Assembly (NCBI GenBank): GCA_934045075.1
Contig: OW203734.1
Location: 10,365,516-10,429,515, forward strand
Direction of reading: 5' to 3'
Source of the DNA: Yponomeuta sedellus
Lineage: Eukaryota > Arthropoda > Insecta > Lepidoptera > Yponomeutidae
DNA: 64,000 bases
The position numbers and the translations under genes were made by a program. The notes under the pieces are model-generated. The model had not been told where the DNA came from, made no database searches, and saw only the letters and a program-made list of their open reading frames with translations. Shown here piece by piece: positions 32,368 to 45,074 of the stretch. Position 1 is the stretch's first letter; every line of letters begins with the position of its first letter.

Positions 32368-32750
32368 GAAGCGCTCGTGGTCTAGTCGAACCGAGTGATT
32401 GGAATCAATCACTTGAGTTAAGCAACAACAGGCGCGGTCGGGTGCAGGATGGACGACTGTCCCGTGACTACCGCTAGTGGCATTTTTCCGAGCGCTTCTG
32501 TTCTTCACAATGCACGTTAAGCCGTTGGTGCCGGCTGTCATGTCATAATGGCAGTCGCTAAGCGATCTCAGAGGTCTTATGGGCGGCTTGATAACTTCTG
32601 ACAGTAAGACCCGCCATTGCCTTATAATCCTCCGCCAAACCGGACTTTGCCTCCGCGGTGGAGTGTGGCCTAACCTTTCTGCGATGCAATAAAATACCTG
32701 TGCCTCAGCAGTGGGGACATAAAAGGGTTGATATCGATCGATCGATATTA
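32368..32750 (+). mobile_element. SINE-B, full length, plus
   Basis: Complete order: 5S-like head (gcgctcgtggtctagtcgaa, gtgattggaatcaatcactt, ggtgcaggatgg), body (tgccggctgtcatgtcataa, ggcggcttgataacttctga) and tail (gtgcctcagcagtggggaca, aagggttgatatcgat). The tail ends in a short (atcg)n run. A useful reference for the family. Confidence 0.9.
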
Positions 32751-32751
32751 G

Positions 32752-32934
32752 CAACTAGCTGTGCGGTGTCACCCGCGGTTTATCGATTTTCCCGCATTAG
32801 AAGGTAGTCTATGTGTCAATAAAGGGTGTCAGCTAACTCCATACTAAATTCTATTAATATCGCTCCAGCCGTTTAAACGTGAAGGAGTAACAAACATTCA
32901 CAAACTTTCGCTTTTATAATATTAGTGTGATGTG
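32752..32934 (-). mobile_element. Helitron-like 3' end, minus
   Basis: On the minus strand: tataaaagcgaaagtttgtg ... gttactccttcacgtttaaa ... cgggtgacaccgcacagctagt. This is a familiar lepidopteran repeat whose end CAGCTAGT fits the CTRRT terminus of Helitron-like elements. A related plus copy lies at 57608-57800. Confidence 0.6.
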
Positions 32935-33479
32935 ATGTGATGTAATGTGATGTGATAGTGTGATACCACTCGCTAACGGTGAAACCTGGCAGTCTGAGAT
33001 ATTCAGCGCATGAAACTGTCAATCCACGGTTCTCTTTTTCTGAGAGAAGGGCTACAGCGGGAGGTACATAGGCTACATAAAAAAACGATCCTTTTAGACA
33101 AAGTCCACGTCACATTATGATACCGCCAACTCTCACTCTGTCGTCATATACTCGTAATTAGCAATTTAAACCACTTTCATTATATCTTATTTACAAAAGT
33201 TCATATCGGTCAACTAAACAGATAATACCACTAAAAATAATCTAAATCCAATATTGACACACACAAACTTTCTGCAGGGAGGTTATCAGGGTGGATATAC
33301 TTTGTGTTTTAATTTTATTTTTTATACTTCTATAAATTTAATTTACCAGAGAGCTAAAGTAAAATAATACAATTAAGTGCCAACTGTAAAGAGGAAGGAA
33401 CTGACTCCTAAGATTCAGGTTGCCCTAGTTTAGCAGTCAGGGACTTACAACAGTGTTTTAACCTAACTGTTTTTGTCTC
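32935..33479. other. Unassigned; (TGTGA)n run at its left edge
   Basis: 32929-32960 is a short tgatg/tgtga repeat. Nothing else is recognised. Confidence 0.4.
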
Positions 33480-33828
33480 ATTTAAGAATAATTTTATGCT
33501 CAAACGTACACCACCTTTTTTAATGAATGCTATAATGGTATTAATTTAATAAATTGAAAATGTCTATGTTACGTTCCCAACCTCCAGGCTGTAGCTGAAA
33601 ATCAGCGATCTGCTCTACTGAGTAGATAACTACGCTGAGATACCGCCATTTTGTACTGCTGCAACACACATAACTATGCTTTTAACTAGTTGTATACTTT
33701 GTTTTTATCAGCATGCCGATTCTATTGTTTTTTAACTGTGTTTCTATGTTTAATTTGTTGTAAAATTTTATGTGTGTTTCAAAGTACAAATAAACATTTT
33801 ATCTTATCTTATCTTATCTTAATATAAA
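33480..33828 (+). mobile_element. LINE 3'-UTR fragment with (TTATC)n tail
   Basis: Untranslated trailer ending in caaataaacattttatc followed by ttatc repeats at 33799-33820. The polyadenylation-like signal and pentanucleotide tail mark the end of a non-LTR retrotransposon other than the one that follows. Confidence 0.6.
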
Positions 33829-33844
33829 ATTTAAATTTAAACCC

Positions 33845-34620
33845 AAAATTATCTTCCAACGTAACTTTGCTCGGATGGACTTGGCTAAGCTCAAAGCAGA
33901 TGCTGAGAGCATAGACTGGTCGGGGTTGTTGCTCCTGGGTACCGTGAATGAGAAGATTGACCTATTCAACACTGAAATAATTAGGCTCTACGATGTCCAT
34001 GCTCCGCTACGTCCACTCAAAATGAAACGCCCGCCAGCACTGATGAGATCCGTGATGGCAAAGAGGGATAAGCTTCGTAGAAAGCACAAAAAGACTCCAA
34101 CAGAAGATAACTGGAAACTCTTCAAGACGGCCAGAAATCGCAGTAACCAGGTGATTAGGAACGCAAAACGCCGCCACATCTACTCTTCCATAGAAAAATG
34201 TTCCGTCAATAACATCTGGCAATTCCTGCGTACTCTGGGCTTTGGAAGGTGTCGGCAGGATCTGAACCCGTCTCTTGACGTGAATGGTCTGAACCGGCAC
34301 TTTTCATCGCCTCCTCACTCTATCGATCCGCTGTTAAAAGCCCTGACTGTAAAGTCTCTCACAACGTCTTCCGTAGCTTCCCCTAATAGTTTCTACTTCA
34401 CCCCGGCTGCTGACTCGGACGTTGAAAAAATTATCCTCTCCATCCACACCAAGGCTGTAGGCCATGACTCTATAGGTCGTGACCTACTATTGCCGATCCT
34501 AACGCCAATCCTTCCTGTCCTTACCCATATCATAAACTATTCGTTATCCTCCTGCTCCTATCCCACTCAATGGAAAATGGCTTACATGGTGCCAATTCCG
34601 AAAACTTCACCTTCCCACCG
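33845..34620 (+). pseudogene. LINE-1 ORF2, linker and RT N-terminal part
   Basis: From ATG 33875 the frame reads through the basic linker (MKRPPALMRSVMAKRDKLRR around residue 49) and reaches the RT fingers start (WKMAYMVPIPK near residue 232). In-frame sequence upstream of the ATG (RNFARMDLAKLK) shows the ATG is internal. The frame ends at a stop at 34625. A one-base gain in a run of C at about 34615-34617 explains the shift, because the next frame continues the protein without a gap. Confidence 0.85.
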
Positions 34621-35972
34621 AATTTAGGCACTACCGGCCGATCTCGATCCTTCCTTTCTTATCCAAAGTCCTGGAACGTGTGGTGAATCGTCAGCTAATG
34701 ACTTTTCTCCACACCAACCAACTACTTAATCCATTTCAGTCAGGATTCCGGCCCTCACACAGCACTTGTTCTGCCCTCGTCAAAATTACAGATGAATTCC
34801 GTCCCGCTGTTGATAATCGACAAGTTACCCTTATCGCTCTACTGGATTTCAGTAGTGCATTCAATTGCGTTGATTACGATATCCTGCTGGCTATCCTCCG
34901 CTCCCTCAACGTATCAGAGTCAGCAGCCGCGTGGTTTCACTCTTATCTTCATGGGCAGCTCCAGCAGCGCGTTCGTACTGACGACAAGTTCTCCGACTGG
35001 TGCGAGGTCACTGCTGGTGTCCCTCAAGGTGGCGTACTTTCTCCTTTACTTTTCTCAGTGTTTATTAACACTCTCGCCTCAGTAATAGACTTCAGTGCCT
35101 ATCACCTGTACTCAGACGATCTCCAGATCTATTTGCCGTCTAAACTTGACTTGCTTCCTGTTGCAATACAGAAAATGAACTGCGATCTAACTGCTGTTAA
35201 CCTGTGGACTGAGCAGTTTGGTCTCCTAGTAAATCCGGCAAAGACCCAGGTGATGATTGTGGGCGGAAGGGCTTTGCTGGCTAGGATTGATATGGCATCT
35301 CTACCCCAGGTTACCTATAATGGTACCCCTTTGCCGTATTGTGGAGAGTTGAAGAACCTAGGCCTCCACATACAGAGTAACCTATCTTGGGACAAACATG
35401 TCTCGGAGATAAGTAGGAAAATCTTCTCATCCATGCACTCGCTCAAACGTATGCAGAAATTCCTGCCATATTCCGCCAAAGTTACGTTAGTCAACGCTTT
35501 GTTGCTCTCAGTCATCGACTACGCAGATGTGTGCTACCCCGATCTCACTGAAGAACTTCTCGACAAGTTGGATCGTCTTCTTAACGTTTGTATACGTTAC
35601 ATCTTCGGCCTTCGTAAATTTGACCATATATCCCAATACCGTTCCCAGTTAAACTGGCTAAACATCCGCCACCGTAGGAATGCCCACATCTTGACGCTCC
35701 TCTATGGCGTCCTTCACGATCCCTCCTCCCCCCATTATCTCCGCGAACGTTTCACCTCACGTGGCGCGCGTGATCGCCTTCAGCGCCCATGCAAAGATTT
35801 ACTCCTCGAAATCCCAGAGCATAATGCGGCAGGCTATTCGGGTTCCTTTTCCGTGACAGCGGTGCGTCTGTGGAACGCGCTGCCGCTATACATTCGCCAG
35901 GCTCCGTCAGTCGGCGTCTTTAAGAGTAGAGTACAGGAACACTATCTACATATTCAGAACAGTAAAGTGTAA
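34621..35972 (+). pseudogene. LINE-1 ORF2, RT palm to C-terminus
   Basis: Continues the RT after the frameshift: HYRPISILPFLSKVLERVV, FQSGFRPSHST, LLDFSSAFNCVDYDIL (first catalytic D), GVPQGGVLSPLLF at about residue 113, and the catalytic YSDD at 144-147 (numbering from ATG 34680). The C-terminal block SVTAVRLWNALPLYIR is typical of CR1/Jockey-group LINEs. There is no RNase H. Apart from the upstream shift the frame is open over 430 codons, so the copy is not old. Confidence 0.88.
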
Positions 35973-36290
35973 TTCCATTCGTAAGTATGTAAAAATATAA
36001 GTATTATGAAGTCTATTTATATGTTTATGAAGTCTATCTATTCATCTTTATATATGTGCTTAATTATTATATTTGTATATGTTTATGTTTATAATTATTT
36101 TACATAATAATACATAGTTTAATTTTTAAAAAGATATTTGACAATAAAATATCACCTCACCGTTTGTGACTACCCCCATCTTCTCCACGTCACCTGTTGG
36201 TTGGCTAGAATAAAATACTATTTAGTATTAAGCCCGCCAATTGTACAATCTTTACAGGTACAATAAAGAATTTAATAATAATAATAATAA
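35973..36290 (+). other. LINE-1 3' UTR
   Basis: AT-rich trailer, then cacctgttggttggctagaa, gcccgccaattgtacaatct, acaataaagaat and a TAA-repeat tail. This segment ties the relics at 30330, 36525, 36838 and 58850 to the LINE. Confidence 0.8.
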
Positions 36291-36310
36291 TATACAACTT
36301 TTTAAAAGTA

Positions 36311-36491
36311 ATATGTCTCTTTTTAAAACCTATTTTAGAGGCTAAAAATCCACCTCTGGCACAGATAGCCAGAGGTCGCTGGTTCGAATCCCGGCATGGG
36401 TGGAATTTTTAGCCTCGAAATAGGTTTTTAAAAATTGTCCTTAGCACGGGTTAGTGCATTAAAAATAAAAATTGTATAAACATATGTTTCT
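36311..36491. mobile_element. SINE-A with short inverted 5' arm
   Basis: A minus fragment aaaacctattttagaggcta... (36325-36354) is followed at about 36356 by a plus copy running from the anticodon stem (ctggcacagatagccagagg) through the tail to ...aaattgtataaac. Flanks atatgtctct (36311-36320) and atatgtttct (36482-36491) match at 9 of 10 bases, fitting a target duplication. Confidence 0.75.
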
Positions 36492-36524
36492 GTAAGTTAT
36501 AGCTAATAATTTACATATTACTTA

Positions 36525-36640
36525 TTTCATACTTATTACTTTTAGCAATAAGGCCACCAATTGTACTCTGTATCTTTACACGTTTTATAATATGTGCTCT
36601 GGTGTACAATAAAGAATATTCTTATCTTATCTTCTTAATA
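36525..36640 (+). mobile_element. LINE-1-type 3'-UTR relic
   Basis: agcaataaggccaccaattg ... gtgtacaataaagaatattc with a (ttatc) tail. Confidence 0.7.
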
Positions 36641-36793
36641 AATTACAAGTTTATATAAGTAAAGGTATGTAAGTGTATAATTATTAATTATAAGTATGTA
36701 TCAATAATCAAATAAGCACTGGCTACCCGTCTTTCTAATGTCTTTCAGCAACTTTCCATCGTAAGGTACTCTGGAATAAATTGCTTATATCGA

Positions 36794-36940
36794 AAACCTA
36801 TTTAGAGGCTAAAAATTCCACCCATGCCGCAATTGCTAATAGCAATAAGGCCGCCAATTGTGCTATGCATAGTTGTAATTATTTTGTATTTGTTGTTTTT
36901 CCAGTGTACAATAAAGAATATTCTTATCTTATCTTAATTA
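36794..36940. mobile_element. SINE-A inverted-end stub joined to LINE-1-type 3' end
   Basis: 36796-36830 is the minus end aaaacctatttagaggctaa...catgccg only. It runs straight into gcaataaggccgccaattgt ... gtgtacaataaagaatattc with a (ttatc) tail. Confidence 0.65.
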
Positions 36941-37284
36941 AGAAACGAACCTATCCTTTGAATATTAAATGTATGTCGGAAAACCTCACGTATTGATTCT
37001 CTTATGTCGGCCTTTCACTTTGTCGTGCCTCCTAAATAATAGAATAAGAATACCTTAACTCCGTGTGAGTGGTCCTCAGAGGTACCAGAAGCAATGCACA
37101 AGCGTTTTTATAGTGACCCACTCCGTAAAAATAATAAAGAAGTAGGCCTTGCGATTTATGAAGTAGACCCTGCCCTGAGGTAGCAGTCGCACTCTGGCCT
37201 TCTACTACATGTTTAATTGGAGTCGAGGGATTGTACCGGAATGTTTCTAGCGATATCTTGTGAAAAAGCAAGTCCTAAGTTTCC
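36941..37284. other. Unassigned sequence
   Basis: No recognised gene or repeat. Confidence 0.4.
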
Positions 37285-37480
37285 ATATACATACACACAT
37301 ATATACGTACATACGTACACACAGACATACATACTCGTACATACATACATACATACGTACATAAGTACATACATACATACATACATACATACATACATAC
37401 ATACATACATACATACATACATACATACATACATACATACATACACACATACATACACACACACATACATACATATATAC
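37285..37480. repeat. (ATAC)n microsatellite, imperfect left part
   Basis: Variants of atac/acac from 37285, becoming perfect (atac)n at about 37361-37441. Frames on both strands here are artefacts. Confidence 0.95.
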
Positions 37481-37651
37481 TAATGTGCAATGCTACGCGT
37501 TCGAAATTTTAAAAAGTCGGCTTCTGGAGATGGCTGTAATTTATACATTTCCTACAACTTTCTCATACATAATTTTCGTCCAACACTTGTCAGTGCCGAG
37601 AAATCGTATGTATGATCAATCAGAGAGTGAGTTAATATACGACATTGTAGC

Positions 37652-39480
<1,829 letters not shown>

Positions 39481-39689
39481 ATATTTATAATGAGCTTACG
39501 TGACTTTTTCATAACTATGTATTTTATGACTAAGTTAACAATCCATTGTTTTTGAGATGAACAGTCAACAGTACATCAGCGTTTTGTCACGTGCACTGAC
39601 GACTATGCTACCAAGATTGATCTGCTTTCGACAGTCTACTTTGTCCACACTTTCGAACTAATTCATAATTCATACATAAATACATACAT

Positions 39690-39905
39690 AACCTCACGCC
39701 TGTATTCCAGAGGGGTACTTGCCACGATCCTGAAAGATCACCTTCGCTTCATCAACGTTCATAAGTCGTTGCATGCACTTTTTATCTTTCCATTTGCTAA
39801 TACATCCTTTATCAGGTCGATGTATGTCCGCCTGGGACGACCCTTACCAACCCTTCCACTCACATTCGCAATATATATTTGTTTCATCAATCTTTCTTCT
39901 TTCGT
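39690..39905 (-). pseudogene. Retroelement C-terminal coding fragment, minus (copy 1)
   Basis: Related to 44505-44765. The minus strand encodes a decayed version of a basic C-terminal block with MQRLMNVDEAKV. The family is not certain (a LINE is likely). Confidence 0.5.
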
Positions 39906-40288
39906 AATTCAAGAAGCGCTCGTGGCCTAGGCGAACCGAGTGATTGGAATCAATCACTTGGTTAAGCAACGACAGGCGCGGTCAGGTACGGGATGGGTGA
40001 GCGTCCCGTGACTACCACTAGTGGCATTTTTCCGAGCGCTTCCGTGCTTCGCAAGGCACGTTAAGCCATTGGTGCCGGCTGTCATATTGACAGTCGTTAA
40101 GCCATGCCAGAGGCCTTATGGGCGGCTTGATAATTTCTGACAGTAAGGCCCGCCACTGTCTTACAATCCTCCACCAACCCGGACTTGGCCCCCGTGGTGG
40201 AGTATGGCCTAACCTTCCTGCGATGCAGGAAGAGACCCGTGCCTCAGCAGTGGGGACATACAAGGGTTGATAACGATAACGAATTCAA
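39906..40288 (+). mobile_element. SINE-B, full length, plus, with 7-bp target duplication
   Basis: One of the best-preserved copies: head aagcgctcgtggcctaggcg / gattggaatcaatcacttgg / gggatgggtgagcgtcccgt, body gccggctgtcatattgacag, tail gagacccgtgcctcagcagt and ggggacatacaagggttgat. aattcaa flanks it at 39906-39912 and 40282-40288. The internal 5S-type control region around gttaagcaacgacaggcgcg is well kept. Confidence 0.9.
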
Positions 40289-40341
40289 TTCAATGAAATT
40301 GACAATTTGATCCATACTATTTAGATATTTGTTATTAATTT

Positions 40342-40690
40342 GAAGAGCTCGTGGACTAGTGGAACCGAGTGATTGGAATCAATCACATAGGTTAAGCAAT
40401 AACAGGCGCGGTCAGGTGCTGGATGGGTGACAGTCCCCTACCGCTAGTGGCATTTTTCCGCTTCCGTGCTTCGCAAGGCACGCTAAGCCGTTGTTGCCGG
40501 CAGTCGATAAGCTATGTCAGTGGCCTTTTGGGCGGCTTGATAGCTTCTAACACTAAGGCCCTCCACTACCTTACAGTCCTCCATCAACCTGGACTTGGCC
40601 CCGTGGTGGAGTATGTCTTAACCATCCTGCCAAGAAGGAAGAGACCCGTGCCCCAGCAGTGGGGACATACAAAGGATTGATATCATATCA
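40342..40690 (+). mobile_element. SINE-B, full length, plus, diverged
   Basis: Second copy in the same orientation 60 bases after the previous one, with small deletions (for example in the middle of the tgccggctgtcatg segment) but complete head and tail. Confidence 0.88.
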
Positions 40691-41590
40691 CATTTGTATC
40701 ACCGAGCCATGAACTGTGGCGATGTGGGCCTCCAGGCGATTAAACTTGTACACCTCAAATTTTATTTTGTACTCGGAACGAAGTTTTACTCAGGTCATTT
40801 TTATAACTCCCGTTATAAATAAGCCGTGTATATTTCTCTACTATTTTTTTGATGTAGCCAGCCTATAAACATTCCACTGCAGGGCACAGGCTTTGAAGGA
40901 AAACAGCGCTTGCTACGTACAATAACCCAAATATGAGGCTAAGAGTGGAAATCTCAGGTCTAACTTACATGGTAACCACGCAAGGGTATCATAAACATAG
41001 AAACACGTATAGAACGATGCAAGGTCAAGCGTTTAAAAATCGTTGTTGCTATTTTTCCCGTCAAATCTATAAACTATCTATCGTATATAATTATTTATCT
41101 TTTGTTCAGCTTTTACGCTGGGCTTTTCGCTTTTATTTATTGTATAAAAGTGAGTATCTGTTATTGGCCCTATTTGTTGTATTTTTAGTATTAAATTAAT
41201 AAAATTAATACTCGTTGTTCATTCCCCTTTTTACACGACTGCGGCAAAGCCCAAAAAGAGGGTAATTTATATAGGCTATAAACGTTCCACAGGTCATAGG
41301 CCTTCTCTCAGAGAGAGAGAGAGTATGGGCTTAGTTATTCCTACGTAAGTGGGAGCAAAATTGCTCTGTTCCTATAGGAACTTTTTAGCGGCTGGAAATG
41401 AGATTTGAATATAGAACATTTATATCATTCATAGAAATCAAATGCAAATTGTATAAATTACTTGCTACTAGGGGTTAGCTGAACGGCGGGGCGATAAAAA
41501 AAAAACAAACAAAAAGCGCGCGAATTACGTCTCTGTTCTTGTAAACAGTACAGCCTGCCTACCGCGGATTGGCAATTTCAAGCGCTGAGA
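40691..41590. mobile_element. SINE-D-type tail segments in unassigned sequence
   Basis: 40858-40965 (cctataaacattccactgca, gggcacaggctttgaaggaa, aggctaagagtggaaatctc) and 41270-41345 (ctataaacgttccacaggtc, ctctcagagagagagagagt) belong to the same dispersed segment, as does tggcaatttcaagcgctgag at 41570. The 88-codon frame at 40933 spans repeat and has no domain. Confidence 0.5.
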
Positions 41591-42546
41591 TACATACCAG
41601 AGTTGTTCTAAGAAAGCCTACATTTACTGTAGCCACAATTTAGTTCTTCCGCTGAGCTGTCAATAAACTGTCGCGAGCAGCGACTTCGCGCCACAAATTA
41701 TCGCGGAATTATGAACAGAACGAATATTCCTCGTCATTTTGTGGACAGAAACGATAAATTATTCATCATTCGAGGCTTACTTAGACTAAGTATACCATAT
41801 TTCACATCGCCAGACCCTTCTGTGGATGTGACATAAAATACAGCCGAGGTAATCCTATCCATCCGTGATTTATATCAAAGAAGGGTCAATGTGGAAAATT
41901 TCATAAGCGATATATCATCGTTTGTTTAAATAATATCTACGTCATTGATTTACGGACGGCCCGCTCGCTTGCAAGTCGGAATTGGGAACGATTGGAAAAC
42001 ATTTTTCTCCTTTAGCTATGTGTGGTGCACAATTTGCTGCATTTTGAACGTTGAAATAGTATTTTCTCAATATGTGATATTGACTTTTGAGTTTGTATTT
42101 TCATTATCAGCCATTTGACTCCCACTGCAAGGCATAGGCCTCCATCATGGTTTTCCGCCTTAACCTTGTATACGTATAATTTGTATACTTATAAATAATT
42201 TCCTGAGAGAGCCAACACTCAACATAAGGAGATTATAAATGAAGAATAGTTATGAATAGAAATAGTTCGATCAAATATTATGAAAATATAACGTTATAGG
42301 TAACACAGATTTTATGGTATGATAGGTTTTATTTAGTACATTTCGATTTTATAGAAACATTTATCTTTAAGTAACTAAATTTTAATGCACTCGTGAAAGC
42401 ATTTTGGAAAACAATACTACAGTGCGTGAAGAATAAGTGTAGAGCACAAAAATTAATAAAATACTAAAAAATAGGAACACATAGAGAACACTTTGTTTGT
42501 TGTTCATATTTTTATGCTAATCACGTAGACATCACGCGGTTTTTTT
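41591..42546. other. Unassigned sequence
   Basis: No recognised gene. A short SINE-D-like tail fragment (cccactgcaaggcataggcc) lies at about 42120. Confidence 0.4.
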
Positions 42547-42550
42547 TCTA

Positions 42551-42578
42551 TAAATTCAGAGTACCTACTCTGAATTTA
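42551..42578. repeat. Perfect hairpin, 13-bp arms
   Basis: taaattcagagta (42551-42563) is repeated in inverse at 42566-42578 around cc. Confidence 0.85.
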
Positions 42579-42702
42579 GTAAACAAAAAATATGCGGTAG
42601 CAAACTATTGGGCAGGAAAGATATAAACTGGTAGAATCGCTTTAAGAAAAAAAAGAAGAAGAAGAGTGGGTAAACATTTCATGGTCAGTTTTCGCCAACT
42701 GC

Positions 42703-42860
42703 GATAAAAATATATAGTTTTCACTATATATTTTTATCTAAAATAGGTTTTCAAACATGATGTATAATTGATGAATATTATAATTTACACCGGCGTACTC
42801 TTTTTTATCTAAAATAGTTTTTCAAACATGATGTATAATTGATGAATATTATAATTTTAT
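42703..42860. repeat. Hairpin followed by a 71-bp-period direct duplication
   Basis: Arms 42703-42718 and 42723-42738 (gataaaaatatatagt) are perfect around tttc. The right arm runs into ttttatctaaaatagg...ttcaaacatgatgtataatt, which is repeated 71 bases later (from about 42802) with one or two changes. Confidence 0.85.
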
Positions 42861-43119
42861 TTCTATTGTCATTTATTTTATTTTTATCCAATAGATAAGC
42901 TAACGGCCCTCTTATAAAACACGTTTGCTTAATTAGGGTATATATAATAGTTTCAGCCTTATAAGGTTGCCAATTAAAGGCTCAGACAGCTTTCGTAAAT
43001 TACTACTAGTAGTACTTAGTTAAACATGTGACAAGCGTAACAAAACAAGTCTTACTTCTAAACTTGAAAAGAATTTGACTTTAAAAAAATAATGATAATT
43101 AGAAAAAAATAGGAGATTT

Positions 43120-43385
43120 AAAACCTATTTAGAGGCTAAAAATTTCACCCATGCCGGGATTCGAACCCGCAACCTCTGGCTATCCGTGCCAGCTCTCTAC
43201 CAATTGAGCTAATGGGCGACTTACGGCATCAGTGAAATTTCGAACCTCTTTACACTATTCTCTGTATTACGTACAGGCAGCGACATCTGACTTAAGCAAA
43301 TTGCATTACTTACAGCCCCGACTACCTACTTTGCAGTTAGGTTTAACATCGGAACGATTAGCACGGGTTAGTGCATTAAAAATAG
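43120..43385. mobile_element. SINE-A with inverted 5' part
   Basis: 43120-43357 is minus: aaaacctatttagaggctaa, the tRNA-like head, then the upstream body to ...catcggaacgat. At 43358 it switches to the plus-strand 3' tail tagcacgggttagtgcatta. In element coordinates the two parts abut with about seven bases lost, exactly the 5'-inversion (twin-priming) layout. Confidence 0.8.
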
Positions 43386-44504
43386 AGATATTAAGGAACT
43401 TATTAAGAAAGCTAATAATAATGAATGTTGATAAAACGAAAGGGTCGGTTAGGTCAGGACCGTGGGAAGTGGTACACTCTGCTCCCTGGCTACCCCTCAT
43501 GGGATACAGGCGTGAGTTTACATATGTATGTATCGAATGTTGTTTATACTCGTACTTGGTCGGTTTTTATAACAATTTTAACAATTTTATACTTTCTTGT
43601 AGGCTTAGAGGCTTGCGTGAACATACAGACGGATCAATTATTTTAATTACGTTACACGTAATTAGACGTCAAGTGCAAAAGCACTTTGAACTCTTTACCT
43701 TTGTTTCTACAAACAAAATTATTTTGCACAGGAGTTGTTTTGAGATATAAATTGCCTAAACGCCGGTAAATTTCGTGAGATAATTTAATTTGTTTCGTAC
43801 TCACTGAGCTGACAGGATAAGGCGTAATAAAAGATGTAAATTTATTAATATTGTTCCTAGAACACTAAAAAATGAGGCAGAGATACAGTCTTATTTTATA
43901 CGAAATAAAGTAATGTCTCCCTCAGCTTTTTGAGTAAATAGCTTATTAGCTTTTGTTACAATAAAGTAACTAAAAGCTTAAAATATTTAAAAAAATCGTA
44001 GTCTTGATTATAAAATCAAGACTCCGATTTTTGTAAATACATACATAGTTTTTAGATATAGCTCGTGTTTTTCAACAGCTTTAGATTAACGAATAGCTCC
44101 TTGATTACGTAACATAACATCACCCCGTAGTGAAGTAAGGAAACCCTAGTGTCTGAAGTGTTAACGTACCTCAGCGCTTGCTACGTACTCGTACAATGGC
44201 CCAACTATGAGGCTAAGTGCGGAAATCTCAGGTCGTACTAACTATCACCCTGTAGGGTTGTAGACTTTTTATAAATAATAAATCTGGAACGACTTTAACT
44301 GTGTGCTTTATTTATAGTATGTTCTATTGTTTATTTAAAATAAAAACATAAAAATGGAATAAGTAGGTAAAATAGTCAGGTCCATTAAAGATGTAAAGTA
44401 GTAATGCTAAAAATGAGGGAAATCCCGAAAATATGTGACATAATTTTAAATTTTTGAGAAAGAATAGAATTAAAGGAATATAAAAATGGTGTATGGAGGT
44501 TCGC
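43386..44504. other. Unassigned sequence; hairpin at 43991-44032
   Basis: Arms of 19 bp (aaaaatcgtagtcttgatt and its inverse, one mismatch) surround ataa. The 172-codon frame from 43232 starts inside SINE-A and has no domain. Confidence 0.45.
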
Positions 44505-44765
44505 ACCGTTACAACCTCATGCCTGTATACCAGAGAGGTTGGCAGAGACCATGAGACTGCCTCTTGTCACGGTCCTGACAGTTCACCTTCGCTTCATCAA
44601 CGTTCATTAGTCGTTGCATGCACGCACGCCGGTTCCAGGTACTTTTTATCTTCCCCTTTACCAATGCATCCCCTATTTGGTCTAAGTATGCCTGAGACGT
44701 CCCTTAAAGGACCTTCTACTCACATTAGCTATATATATTTGTTTCCTCGATTATTCAGACAATAA
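44505..44765 (-). pseudogene. Retroelement C-terminal coding fragment, minus (copy 2)
   Basis: The minus strand reads KGKIKSTWNRRACMQRLMNV then DEAKVNCQDRDK to a stop at about 44510. A basic, conserved-looking protein end is shared with 39690-39905. Probably the end of a LINE ORF; clade unknown. Confidence 0.55.
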
Positions 44766-45070
44766 ACGACCACCACAAAGTTCCATTGACATAACAACAA
44801 GATTTTTGTTTATCAGTCTAATCTGTGCTTAGATATAATCCCGTCGGAGCTCCATAGGTGATATAAGGTTGTGGAGATTTTAAAGCGGAACTAAAGTGGA
44901 GATTTCACTGTGTAAATCACAAATTGTTTAAAAACTGTCTTAAGACCGCCTTAAGCCGACCGCCGAACTTAAATCTAACTTAAGAGTAATTTAGAGGATT
45001 CCTTTTTTATATAAAATTAATAACACCAGCAGTATTTAAAATTATCAAGGACTTTCATGAAACTTGCCAA
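44766..45070. other. Unassigned sequence
   Basis: No recognised features. Confidence 0.4.
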
Positions 45071-45074
45071 AAAA

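Larger units (their letters stand above)
33840..36290 (+). mobile_element. LINE-1: 5'-truncated non-LTR retrotransposon
   Basis: Begins inside the linker between endonuclease and RT, so the endonuclease is missing. It continues through an RT split over two frames (33875-34627 and about 34620-35972). It ends with a 3' UTR containing aagcccgccaattgtacaat, acaataaagaatttaa and a (TAA)n tail near 36275-36290. It begins directly after the (TTATC)n of the previous LINE end. Sequence style places it in the Jockey/CR1/L2 group (Daphne/Crack/Kiri-like); the exact clade is inference. Confidence 0.85.

Noticed and set aside
32329..32754. A 141-codon minus frame, and similar frames at 40018, 40423, 56821, 56924, 46633 and 16218
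   Set aside because: They are translations of SINE-B copies; the same peptide fragments recur in both orientations.
33988..34300. Minus-strand frames over the LINE
   Set aside because: Shadow frames of the plus-strand reverse transcriptase.
43232..43750. A 172-codon plus frame
   Set aside because: Begins inside SINE-A and continues into unrelated sequence without any domain.
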